Shown in pieces: positions 1 through 5,891 of a stretch of DNA of 7,733 nucleotides. Location: assembly GCA_051883075.1 (NCBI GenBank), contig JBJETA010000150.1, positions 1 through 7,733 of the forward strand. The letters are read 5' to 3'. The DNA comes from Aminipila sp051883075. Lineage in GTDB: Bacteria > Bacillota > Clostridia > Peptostreptococcales > Anaerovoracaceae. The notes beneath the pieces are model-generated. The model searched no databases. It saw only the letters and a program-made list of their open reading frames with translations, and was not told where the DNA came from. Numbering within the stretch: position 1 is the first letter of the stretch; every line of letters starts with the position of its first letter. Position numbers and translations under genes: made by a program.

Positions 1-2263
1 TTTCATTGCTAAGCTGGATTTTTGTTCCGGGTTCCTTTTCTATAGGCTTCTGTCCTTCAATAGCCTTAATCAGGCTGACCTGATTTCTTACACCGCCGTT
101 TCCTATGGTTGCTATATAATTTGCCATCTGAAGCGGAGTATATGAATTTTCACCCTGTCCTATGGAGATGTTAAACTCATCACCTAAAGTCCATGTAGCA
201 TAATTAAAATACGTATATTTGCATAGGTCTGCCAATGAATCAATCATATCCTCACGGATTCCCAGATTCATTTCAGTCATCCTTTTTACAGTTTCATTTT
301 TAGTAGGATTTTCCTCTGTCCAGCTTACTATTGTATCTATGCTTTTTTCCAGTTTTTCTTCATTTTTTACAGTAGCATCGGTGAAATACTTTTCAGCCTT
401 GCTCTTTAAAGCATATTTCAGGCTGCTTTTCATCTGAGCCATCTTCTTTTCCGCAGTAGGAACACCTACCACTCTTTCCGGTATTTCAATACCTGTAGAT
501 TTGCCCAGTCCGTACTGTTCCGCATACGAAGTTATAATATCAATACTGATAGGCGTCCTGTAGCCCAGGCTGACACCTTTGTAAAAATCTTTTCCTGTTG
601 CAATATCATAAAAATAATAATTGCATGAAACTTCAAGCGCCTCTGCCAGATTTATATATCCGTGGGAGCCTCCGCTTCTGTGCCATATCAGGCAGGCATA
701 AGGTCTGTTTCCTACCTTTATGCTTCCGCCGTCATAAAGCTTTTTGTACGGGTCAAGACCGCTTTCAAGAGCTGCTGTGGCAGTTACCATCTTGAAGGTA
801 GATCCCGGCTGTACCGTAGTCATGGTAGCAACATTGTACAGTGGTGCCGGAGCCATTGAATCTCTCGGATTCTGGCTCTGAAGACTGTTCCAGTCTTCCT
901 TGCTTATACCTGACGCAAACAGATTAGGGTCAAAATCGGGAGCACTTGCCATGGCCAGGACATTTCCCGTTTCAACTTCAATTGCCACAACTGCACCTAC
1001 ATTTGCGTTTTTATAAGCCTTTGAATAGCTGTAATTACCGTACTGGCTTTTAAAAGTACCTCCGACCTGAATCTGGCTTAATGCCTGCTCCAAAGCCTCT
1101 TCTGCCGTTTTCTGAAGCTCCAGGTCAATGGTAAGATAAACATCCTTACCCTTTTCCGGCTCTGTTTCTTCAACAACTCGTACAAGCTCACCGACAGCGT
1201 TTACCTGAACGGTTTTGACACCGTCATTTCCTCTGAGTGTTGTTTCATATGCCTTTTCAATACCGTCCTGGCCTATAAGGTCATTTGCATTATAGCCCAG
1301 TGTATCTACATAATATTCCTTATTTCTTTCAGAAATCTGTCCCAGATATCCCAATATATGCGACGCTGTATTTCCGTTAGGATAATACCTCATGGTTTCC
1401 GAAACGACATCAAGCTGCGGCAGTTCCGCACTTCTTTCCTCTATTTCAATAATAGTTTTTTCCGAAATTCCCTTAGCAATATCTGCAGGCAGATATTTTC
1501 TGTAACCCATAGCTTCAATTTCATTTCTGATAACTATTATTTTTCTTGCTTCCTCATTTGACAGCGAAGGGTCTATTTTAAAATATTCCCTGAGTCTGTA
1601 AAAAGCCTCCTCCGCCGTAAGCTCTGTATTTTTTTCACCCTTCTCTTCAAGGGTCTTTTTGTCAAGATTGTATCTTCCCAAAAAGCTCTCTTTGTCCAGG
1701 TCCTTCGAATACTGCATATTTTTTACGGAAATAGGAGGGTATATCTTGTATAAGTTCTGTATTTCCGCCTGTGCATCATATTTGTCAAGAGTTTCATCTA
1801 TATCATATCTGATACGCAGTTCATTAAAAGCTTCTTCTGCCGTAAAGGTTACGGGCATTTCCTGTGAAGTAAGCCATTCCTCAATATCATTCTGATAAGT
1901 ATATGTGAATTTATTTCCCTCTATAATGATTGGAAGGTTATCGAAGTAGGTTTCATTGTTCTTTTCAAGTATATCGGTAACCTCTCTGCATACCCTGTTT
2001 AATTCTTCATCCGTAGAATCCCCGGCATTTATCTGCAGCGTAAACGCCTGCTTGTTTCCGGCTATTACCCTTCCGTACCTGTCCAGTATCTCGCCCCTGG
2101 GAGCTTTTGTATAAATGCTCTTTGTACTTATATTTGTTGCTTCTTCCATCCATGTTTCATTTTCCAGAACCGTCAGGATAAAAAGCCTGAGAAACAATAC
2201 ACACATAAGCAGCATAATAACAAGAACAATTTGTCCATATCTTGTTCTTAATACTTTTTCCAT
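1..2263 (-). CDS. mrdA: Penicillin-binding protein 2, elongasome transpeptidase (3' end beyond the window)
   Basis: Monofunctional class B penicillin-binding protein that cross-links peptidoglycan during cell elongation, outside the membrane, with MreBCD and RodA. The frame is open from ATG 2263 to the window edge (754 residues, no stop seen). Residues 9-33 form a single membrane anchor. The dimerisation domain opens with RGEILDRYG (57-64) and includes YYPNG...SHILGYLGQIS (293-311). The transpeptidase domain shows the catalytic SxxK as S488-T-F-K491 and the second box S546-C-N548. IGQG (700-703) precedes the KTG box, which must lie off the left edge. Two oddities are an internal repeat (138-168 and 213-243) and a Lys/Glu-rich insertion (about 604-692) before IGQG. 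The start is supported by AGGG seven nt upstream, overlapping the mreD stop, with only 9 nt between the genes. Identity as a class B PBP is certain; assignment to the elongation PBP rests on the mre context. Confidence 0.95.
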   Translation of the reverse strand, partial: MEKVLRTRYGQIVLVIMLLMCVLFLRLFILTVLENETWMEEATNISTKSIYTKAPRGEILDRYGRVIAGNKQAFTLQINAGDSTDEELNRVCREVTDILEKNNETYFDNLPIIIEGNKFTYTYQNDIEEWLTSQEMPVTFTAEEAFNELRIRYDIDETLDKYDAQAEIQNLYKIYPPISVKNMQYSKDLDKESFLGRYNLDKKTLEEKGEKNTELTAEEAFYRLREYFKIDPSLSNEEARKIIVIRNEIEAMGYRKYLPADIAKGISEKTIIEIEERSAELPQLDVVSETMRYYPNGNTASHILGYLGQISERNKEYYVDTLGYNANDLIGQDGIEKAYETTLRGNDGVKTVQVNAVGELVRVVEETEPEKGKDVYLTIDLELQKTAEEALEQALSQIQVGGTFKSQYGNYSYSKAYKNANVGAVVAIEVETGNVLAMASAPDFDPNLFASGISKEDWNSLQSQNPRDSMAPAPLYNVATMTTVQPGSTFKMVTATAALESGLDPYKKLYDGGSIKVGNRPYACLIWHRSGGSHGYINLAEALEVSCNYYFYDIATGKDFYKGVSLGYRTPISIDIITSYAEQYGLGKSTGIEIPERVVGVPTAEKKMAQMKSSLKYALKSKAEKYFTDATVKNEEKLEKSIDTIVSWTEENPTKNETVKRMTEMNLGIREDMIDSLADLCKYTYFNYATWTLGDEFNISIGQGENSYTPLQMANYIATIGNGGVRNQVSLIKAIEGQKPIEKEPGTKIQLSNE

Positions 2264-2272
2264 ACCAAATCC

Positions 2273-2779
2273 CTATCGTCTCCAAGTTAAATATCTGTCA
2301 TTTCTGAATCTGACTACCTTTTTAATAAAAATCCTGTAAAGTATAAATATTACAATACCGTTGTACAGAATGTACGCAGGCTGCAGCTTCAGCCAGTACA
2401 TAAATGAATAGCAGCTTCCGAAGCCCGCACTTATAAGAAAATATACAGAGTTGTACAGAAGCGTGGCACCTATTGAAACAATTATGACCGATACGGCATT
2501 TTCCTTATTTATACTTTCACTCAGTGCCGATACCGCCAGGCTTACAGCCAGATACCCCAACGCTGCAATACCCAGATACTCTCCGCCGCACAAATCCGAC
2601 AAAAGCCCGAACACAACGCCTGCAAAGATTATATTTTTGTCCTCATAAAGGAATGAAAGAACAGCTACAAGACACAACAGCAGGTTAGGTGTAAATCCAA
2701 ACACCGAAAATAAATTCAGAAAAGAGCCCTGCAGCAAAAAAGCCGCTAAAAATATGATGGCAATATATCTTATTTTCAT
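2273..2779 (-). CDS. mreD: Rod shape-determining protein MreD
   Basis: Integral membrane component of the elongasome that associates with MreC and PBP2 and is needed for rod shape. The 168 residues are almost entirely hydrophobic, with about six membrane segments at roughly 5-24, 30-46, 50-62, 69-88, 97-119 and 134-152, and a basic C-terminal tail (FIKKVVRFRNDRYLTWRR). The MreD hallmarks PNLLL (31-35) and GLLSDLC (58-64) are present. The length is normal for the family. The start codon overlaps the mreC stop as ATGA (2776-2779), a typical translational coupling arrangement; an AGAAGGTGG ribosome binding site lies inside the 3' end of mreC. MreD sequences diverge quickly, so the call leans partly on its position between mreC and PBP2, but both agree. 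Confidence 0.95.
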   Translation of the reverse strand: MKIRYIAIIFLAAFLLQGSFLNLFSVFGFTPNLLLCLVAVLSFLYEDKNIIFAGVVFGLLSDLCGGEYLGIAALGYLAVSLAVSALSESINKENAVSVIIVSIGATLLYNSVYFLISAGFGSCYSFMYWLKLQPAYILYNGIVIFILYRIFIKKVVRFRNDRYLTWRR

Positions 2780-3594
2780 AAAATTACCGCCACCTTCTGT
2801 AAGCTCTTAAACGAAACACTTGGTTCAATCTTTACATTTTTTAACTGTGTATCGCTGTTATATGTTACCGAAGCAACCTTTCCTATGCGTATTCCGGCAG
2901 GATACATTCCCATATTTGATGTAACAAGAATGTCTCCTTCTATAACACCTGCTTCATTGTCTATCATAAAGCCCGCCAATGACCCGTTGCTGTCACCTGA
3001 AACAATGCCCACAAGGCTCATATCACGAAGCACCATAAAGCTTACATTGTTTGATTCATCAATAATTGAAACAACCTTTGCCCAGCCGTTTCCCGCTTCT
3101 CTGACCCTTCCTATCAGCCCGTCGCCGTTTACCACAACGCAGTCCTTCTGAATACCGCTTTCAGTTCCTCTGTCAATAGTAAACATATTAAACCAGTTTG
3201 ATCCGTCCAAAGAAACAATATTAGCGGCAATTACCTCATTTTGTTCCTGTATGCCCTCATAATTAAAGACATTTGACAGTTCCTGAAGCTGTTTGAGTTC
3301 ATTCTTTGTCAGTTCCTTTTCCACAACTTCATTTTCAAGCGTGCTTACCTGTTTTTTCAATTCCTCATTTTCGGCAAGGACCTGTCTGAATCCGAAAATT
3401 CCTTTAAAACCACTTCGGATGGAACTTCCGGCATTTGACAGAGGCTTCTGTACCGCAGCTATGCCTTTTTCCAAAGAGCCACCGACAGAACCTATATTTC
3501 CTCCAGTTTTATATGAAATAATCATAACCAAGCATAAAGCAACAACAACCGCTGTCAATATGCTTATCCATTTATGTTCCCTGATAAATTTCAT
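2776..3594 (-). CDS. mreC: Cell shape-determining protein MreC
   Basis: Bitopic membrane protein whose extracytoplasmic part binds and activates the elongasome PBP and links it to MreB. The 272 residues show a short basic cytoplasmic N-terminus, one membrane helix (9-28), a Gly/Ser-rich linker, a coiled coil (about 70-108, rich in E, K and L, used for dimerisation) and the beta-rich MreC domain (121-272). Recognisable family signatures are IDRGTESGI (140-148), DGLIGRV (158-164) and the GDILVTSNMGMYPAGIRIGKV stretch (220-240). Length matches Gram-positive MreC. The start is supported by AGGAAAGG six nt upstream of ATG 3594, next to the mreB stop; the gap to mreB is 12 nt. The 3' end overlaps mreD by four bases. 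Confidence 0.97.
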   Translation of the reverse strand: MKFIREHKWISILTAVVVALCLVMIISYKTGGNIGSVGGSLEKGIAAVQKPLSNAGSSIRSGFKGIFGFRQVLAENEELKKQVSTLENEVVEKELTKNELKQLQELSNVFNYEGIQEQNEVIAANIVSLDGSNWFNMFTIDRGTESGIQKDCVVVNGDGLIGRVREAGNGWAKVVSIIDESNNVSFMVLRDMSLVGIVSGDSNGSLAGFMIDNEAGVIEGDILVTSNMGMYPAGIRIGKVASVTYNSDTQLKNVKIEPSVSFKSLQKVAVIL

Positions 3595-3606
3595 CTTAAG
3601 CCTTTC

Positions 3607-4638
3607 CTATCTCCTTGAAACAAAAGCGTATCTCTTAAGTTTTTCCAGGTTTTCCAGACTCTTTCCCGTTCCCAGGGCAACTGCCTCAAAAGCGTTTTCC
3701 TGAACCACTACACTCATGCCCGTTCTTTCGGAAATAAGTCTGTCAAGCTGTGAAAGCATACCGCCTCCGCCTGACAAAACAAGACCGTTGTTTACAATGT
3801 CAGCCGCAATTTCAGGAGGTGCTTTTTCCAAAGTAGCCTTGATTCCGTCTATAATAATCTCAACAGACTCCTCCAGTGCGTAAAACATATCGCGGTTTGT
3901 AACCTCTACTGTTGAAGGAAGTCCAGATATAAGATCCCTTCCTCTGGCAGTTTCTGTCTTTATTACTTCTTCTCCGTTTTCATCTGTCTCTATCATGGCA
4001 CAGCCGATGTTTATCTTAAGGTCTTCTGCTGTCTTATCCCCTATTGCAAGGTTATAGTTCTTTCTCATATATGCGACAATCGCATCGTTAAGCTTGTCTC
4101 CTGCATATCTTAGAGATGTACTTGTTACAATACCGCCAAGTGCAATAATAGCAATATCTGTAGTACCTCCGCCTATGTCGCATATCATGCAGCCTTCAGG
4201 CTCATCTATGGCAAGATCCGAGCCTATTGCAGCCGCCATAGGTTCTTCAAGAATGTAAACCTCTTTTGCGCCCAGCTGACGTACCACCTCTTCAACAGCT
4301 CTTTTCTCAACCTCTGTTACTCCGCTCGGAACCCCGATTGAAATTCTTAGATTATTTGCGCTCTTGTTTCCAAGCGCTCTTCTGATAAATACCTTTATCA
4401 TTTCGGCCGTCATATCAAAATCAGAAATAACGCCTTCCCTAAGAGGTCTGACAACTTCAATTGAAGCAGGAGTTCTTCCTATCATTTTCTTTGCCTCTTC
4501 GCCCGTTGCCATGACAGTATTCCTGATTTTGTCCATCGCTATAACAGAGGGTTCATTCAATACTATTCCCTTTTCTTTCATATATATTAATGTATTCGCT
4601 GTTCCTAAATCTATACCCATATCATTTTTAAAAAACAT
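3607..4638 (-). CDS. mreB: Rod shape-determining protein MreB (bacterial actin)
   Basis: ATP-dependent actin homologue that forms membrane-bound filaments guiding lateral wall synthesis. The protein is 343 residues from ATG 4638. That start is chosen over the longest frame (ATG 4668) because it has a GGAGG exactly 7 nt upstream and starts directly into MFFKNDMGIDLGTANT as MreB proteins do; the 10 extra residues translate the ribosome binding site. Nucleotide-binding motifs of the actin/Hsp70 superfamily are in order: phosphate-1 DLGTANT (10-16), the connect/catalytic EEPMAAAIG (131-139), phosphate-2 DIGGGTTDIA (154-163) and the adenosine motif LSGGGGML (288-295). GRTPASIEVVRPLREGVISD (54-73) is also typical. 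Placement directly ahead of mreCD supports mreB rather than a separate mbl paralogue, though the two cannot be separated strictly by sequence here. Confidence 0.97.
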   Translation of the reverse strand: MFFKNDMGIDLGTANTLIYMKEKGIVLNEPSVIAMDKIRNTVMATGEEAKKMIGRTPASIEVVRPLREGVISDFDMTAEMIKVFIRRALGNKSANNLRISIGVPSGVTEVEKRAVEEVVRQLGAKEVYILEEPMAAAIGSDLAIDEPEGCMICDIGGGTTDIAIIALGGIVTSTSLRYAGDKLNDAIVAYMRKNYNLAIGDKTAEDLKINIGCAMIETDENGEEVIKTETARGRDLISGLPSTVEVTNRDMFYALEESVEIIIDGIKATLEKAPPEIAADIVNNGLVLSGGGGMLSQLDRLISERTGMSVVVQENAFEAVALGTGKSLENLEKLKRYAFVSRR

Positions 4639-4645
4639 ATCAAAT

Positions 4646-4650
4646 CCTCC
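4646..4650 (-). promoter_or_regulatory. Ribosome binding site that fixes the mreB start
   Basis: GGAGG on the minus strand is followed by a 7-nt spacer (ATTTGAT) and ATG 4638. The longer in-frame ATG at 4668 has no comparable site, so the downstream ATG is taken as the real start. Confidence 0.85.
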
Positions 4651-4681
4651 ATTGCATAAATACTGCATCCATGCATGCAGC

Positions 4682-5359
4682 CTAAATCAAACCTTCATTT
4701 TTAAAACTGAAATAATCACCGTCACCAATGATTATGTGGTCTAAAACTTTTATTCCCAGAATCCCTCCCGCTTCAGAAAGACGCCCGGTAATGTCCCTGT
4801 CTTCCCTGCTTGGTGCGGGATTTCCGCTTGGGTGATTATGCACAAAAATTACCGCAAAAGCACTCCTTTTAACAGCGCTGCAGAAAATTTCCCTCGGGTG
4901 AATGACCGTCGAGTTCAGACAGCCTACGGCTATATTTTCCGACGCAAGGATTTCACCTTTTGTATTCAGCATAACCACATTAAAAAATTCCTTTTTATAG
5001 TATCGCATTTTTTCCATAAAAAGGTCTGCTATTACTTCCGGATTGTCAACATTGATTTTAATTTCTTTAAGCCTTGTGGCTATACGCTTGCCGAGCTCTA
5101 TACCTGCCACAATCTGGCATGCCTTTGCCATGCCTACTCCGTTTATTTCCGCCAGCTCTTCAGGCAGACATTCAGCCAGAAAGCTTATGCCGTTTCCGCT
5201 GCAGAGCAGAATTTCATTTGCCAGATCCAAAGCCGATTTGCTTTGTGTTCCGGTTCTCAGCAACACAGCCAGAAGCTCGGAATCCGAAAGAGAAGATGCA
5301 CCGTTCATTACCATTTTTTCCCTCGGACGTTCGGTTTTCGGAAGTTCTTTAATATTCAT
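4682..5359 (-). CDS. radC: RadC family JAMM/MPN-domain protein
   Basis: Conserved bacterial protein of the RadC (UPF0758) family. It was named for a supposed role in DNA repair that was later withdrawn; the actual function is unsettled. The 225 residues begin at ATG 5359, chosen because AGGGGG lies 7 nt upstream and MNIKELPKTERPREK is the family's usual N-terminus; the in-frame ATG at 5380 would place the ribosome binding site inside the gene. The N-terminal part has a helix-hairpin-helix-like segment (about 66-92, EINGVGMAKACQIVAGIELG). The C-terminal MPN domain holds the metal-binding set HNHPSGNPAPSRED (H174, H176, S184, D187) plus a likely partner E137 (TKGEILASENIAVG). All zinc ligands are intact, so it is predicted to be a functional JAMM fold. 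It leads the mre operon, 43 nt upstream of mreB, an arrangement widespread in Firmicutes whose meaning is unknown. Confidence 0.95.
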   Translation of the reverse strand: MNIKELPKTERPREKMVMNGASSLSDSELLAVLLRTGTQSKSALDLANEILLCSGNGISFLAECLPEELAEINGVGMAKACQIVAGIELGKRIATRLKEIKINVDNPEVIADLFMEKMRYYKKEFFNVVMLNTKGEILASENIAVGCLNSTVIHPREIFCSAVKRSAFAVIFVHNHPSGNPAPSREDRDITGRLSEAGGILGIKVLDHIIIGDGDYFSFKNEGLI

Positions 5360-5366
5360 TTTTATT

Positions 5367-5372
5367 CCCCCT
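5367..5372 (-). promoter_or_regulatory. Ribosome binding site that fixes the radC start
   Basis: AGGGGG on the minus strand lies 7 nt ahead of ATG 5359. It sits inside the coding frame if the longer ATG 5380 is used, which argues for the shorter start. Confidence 0.8.
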
Positions 5373-5425
5373 GTAAACATAAAAGTTTACTTTTTTCGTC
5401 TCCTTACCACACAATCCCCCATTGT
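5373..5425 (-). promoter_or_regulatory. Leader of the radC-mre operon with two inverted repeats
   Basis: Two perfect small inverted repeats lie between the predicted promoter and the radC ribosome binding site. The first is ACAAT-GGGGG-ATTGT (5425-5411 on the minus strand), a 5-bp stem with an all-G loop. The second is GTAAAC-TTTTAT-GTTTAC (5390-5373), a 6-bp stem ending right next to the AGGGGG ribosome binding site. Both are short and AT-rich, so they could be operators, weak RNA hairpins or chance. Confidence 0.35.
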
Positions 5426-5436
5426 CAGTATCTTAT

Positions 5437-5465
5437 ATTTTAGCATTTCAGCGTGGTTTATACAA
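5437..5465 (-). promoter_or_regulatory. Predicted sigma-A promoter for the radC-mreBCD-PBP2 operon
   Basis: On the minus strand there is TTGTAT (5465-5460), a 17-bp spacer and TAAAAT (5442-5437). The -10 box is preceded by TGC, giving an extended -10 (TGCTAAAAT). The -35 box is a poor match, but the extended -10 and ideal spacing compensate. This would start transcription near 5430, with a leader of about 70 nt before radC. No other convincing promoter was seen between the operon genes, so it may drive all five. Confidence 0.5.
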
Positions 5466-5547
5466 GAGAAAAACCTTATGAAAATAAACAAACTGCTGAT
5501 ATTTTTAAAAATAAATCCGGCAAATAAATATATTTTAAGCTCAAGGG

Positions 5548-5553
5548 TATAAT
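5548..5553 (+). promoter_or_regulatory. Perfect -10 box (TATAAT) ahead of the DUF1540 gene, no clear -35
   Basis: TATAAT lies 68 nt before the start codon at 5621. At the expected 16-18 bp upstream there is only AT-rich sequence (AAATAAATATA), with no TTGACA-like element. Read with the preceding bases as GGGTATAAT it also fits the GGNNANANT pattern of forespore sigma-F -10 elements, but no matching -35 is evident. The upstream tract (about 5486-5536), including the 14-bp palindrome TATTTTTAAAAATA (5500-5513), could serve as an UP element for either divergent promoter. Confidence 0.45.
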
Positions 5554-5573
5554 AAAAAAGAATTCAAAAAGTG

Positions 5574-5603
5574 TTGCGGAATATGAAATTTTAAATTCCG
5601 CAA
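5574..5603 (+). repeat. Perfect 9-bp inverted repeat in the DUF1540 gene leader
   Basis: TTGCGGAAT (5574-5582) and ATTCCGCAA (5595-5603) are exact inverted copies separated by 12 AT-rich bases. The element sits between the -10 box and the GGAGG ribosome binding site (5611-5615), so it would be inside the transcribed leader. It could be a repressor operator at the start of transcription or an mRNA 5' stem-loop. It does not cover the ribosome binding site and lacks a following T-run, so it is not a terminator. Confidence 0.55.
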
Positions 5604-5620
5604 AAGAAATGGAGGCAAAT

Positions 5621-5785
5621 ATGAGTTCTTATGTAAACGAAAGCATCAAATGTACAGTTGAGCAGTGCAGACATCATGCGCAGAGCAAGGATTACTGTTC
5701 ATTAAACTGCATCACAGTAGGCACACACGAACTGAATCCAAGTATGAATCAGTGCACTGACTGCTTATCATTTGAAGTAAAATAA
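5621..5785 (+). CDS. DUF1540 small cysteine-rich protein
   Basis: A 54-residue protein with GGAGG five nt ahead of its ATG. It has six cysteines (11, 16, 26, 30, 45, 48) plus H18, H19 and H36. The pattern IKCTVEQCRHH - YCSLNCITVGTHE - QCTDCLSFE matches the DUF1540 family, common in spore-forming Firmicutes; the six-Cys arrangement suggests a metal (probably zinc) site, but no biochemical role is established to my knowledge. There is no signal peptide or membrane segment, so it is probably cytoplasmic. It is complete and normal in size for single-domain family members. It lies upstream of and co-directional with the SigK-type gene, separated by 106 nt that contain hairpin-forming arms. Family assignment is by motif recognition; function is unknown. 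Confidence 0.88.
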   Translation: MSSYVNESIKCTVEQCRHHAQSKDYCSLNCITVGTHELNPSMNQCTDCLSFEVK

Positions 5786-5797
5786 GCTGCCCTGCGG

Positions 5798-5833
5798 CCC
5801 TTCTAAAATAAGACCATGCCGTTTTTAGAAGGG
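5798..5833 (+). other. Stem-loop downstream of the DUF1540 gene (arms A and B)
   Basis: CCCTTCTAAAA (5798-5808) and TTTTAGAAGGG (5823-5833) form a perfect 11-bp stem with a 14-nt loop, starting 12 nt after the DUF1540 stop codon. On the plus strand the stem is followed by TCATGCACTTT, not a T-run, so it is not a canonical intrinsic terminator. It could mark the 3' end of the DUF1540 message by processing, or act as the first half of a folding switch for sigK, because arm B can also pair with 5848-5854. Confidence 0.6.
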
Positions 5834-5839
5834 TCATGC

Positions 5840-5867
5840 ACTTTAGCCCCTTCTTCTGCATATTAAA
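5840..5867 (+). promoter_or_regulatory. Possible sigma-K-type promoter for the sigK gene
   Basis: AC (5840-5841), a 17-bp spacer and CATATTAAA (5859-5867) resemble the Bacillus sigma-K promoter pattern AC-N16/17-CATANNNTA with one mismatch. Transcription would start near 5874, leaving a leader of about 18 nt. This would fit autoregulation, which is known for sigK in Bacillus subtilis. The pattern is short and AT-rich, so chance is a real possibility. Confidence 0.25.
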
Positions 5868-5883
5868 AAAATACAGAAGGGGG
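5847..5883 (+). promoter_or_regulatory. Stem-loop that buries the sigK ribosome binding site (arms C and D)
   Basis: CCCCTTCT (5847-5854) is the exact complement of AGAAGGGG (5875-5882), giving an 8-bp stem. A shifted register pairs CTTCTG with CAGAAG and extends by two G-U and two C-G pairs. In either register the paired 3' arm is the Shine-Dalgarno sequence (AAGGGGG, 5877-5883) of the sigma factor gene that starts at 5892. Long messages from upstream would therefore tend to hide this site. Confidence 0.55.
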
Positions 5884-5891
5884 TTACATAT

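Noticed and set aside
4636..4668. Ten-residue N-terminal extension of MreB from ATG 4668
   Set aside because: The extension encodes the ribosome binding site itself, and MreB homologues begin just before the GIDLGTANT motif.
4663..4680. CTGCAT-N6-ATGCAG inverted repeat between radC and mreB
   Set aside because: Only a 6-bp stem in a CATGCATG-like low-complexity stretch and no T-run after it on the minus strand; not a terminator, and no sign of a promoter beside it.
5387..5422. 11-codon open frame (MGDCVVRRRKK) in the radC leader as a possible leader peptide
   Set aside because: Very short, no ribosome binding site ahead of it, no codon run suggesting attenuation.
4832..5552. Long plus-strand open frames (up to 203 codons) antisense to radC
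   Set aside because: They are shadows of radC, which has intact JAMM motifs and its own ribosome binding site; the antisense products show no domain.
5479..5553. 24-codon plus-strand frame starting MKINKLLIF in the divergent intergenic region
   Set aside because: No Shine-Dalgarno sequence, AT-rich low-complexity product, and it runs into the predicted -10 box of the DUF1540 gene.
5798..5833. The A:B stem as an intrinsic terminator for the DUF1540 gene
   Set aside because: No T-run follows the 3' arm on the plus strand, and none follows on the minus strand either; kept as a stem-loop rather than a terminator.
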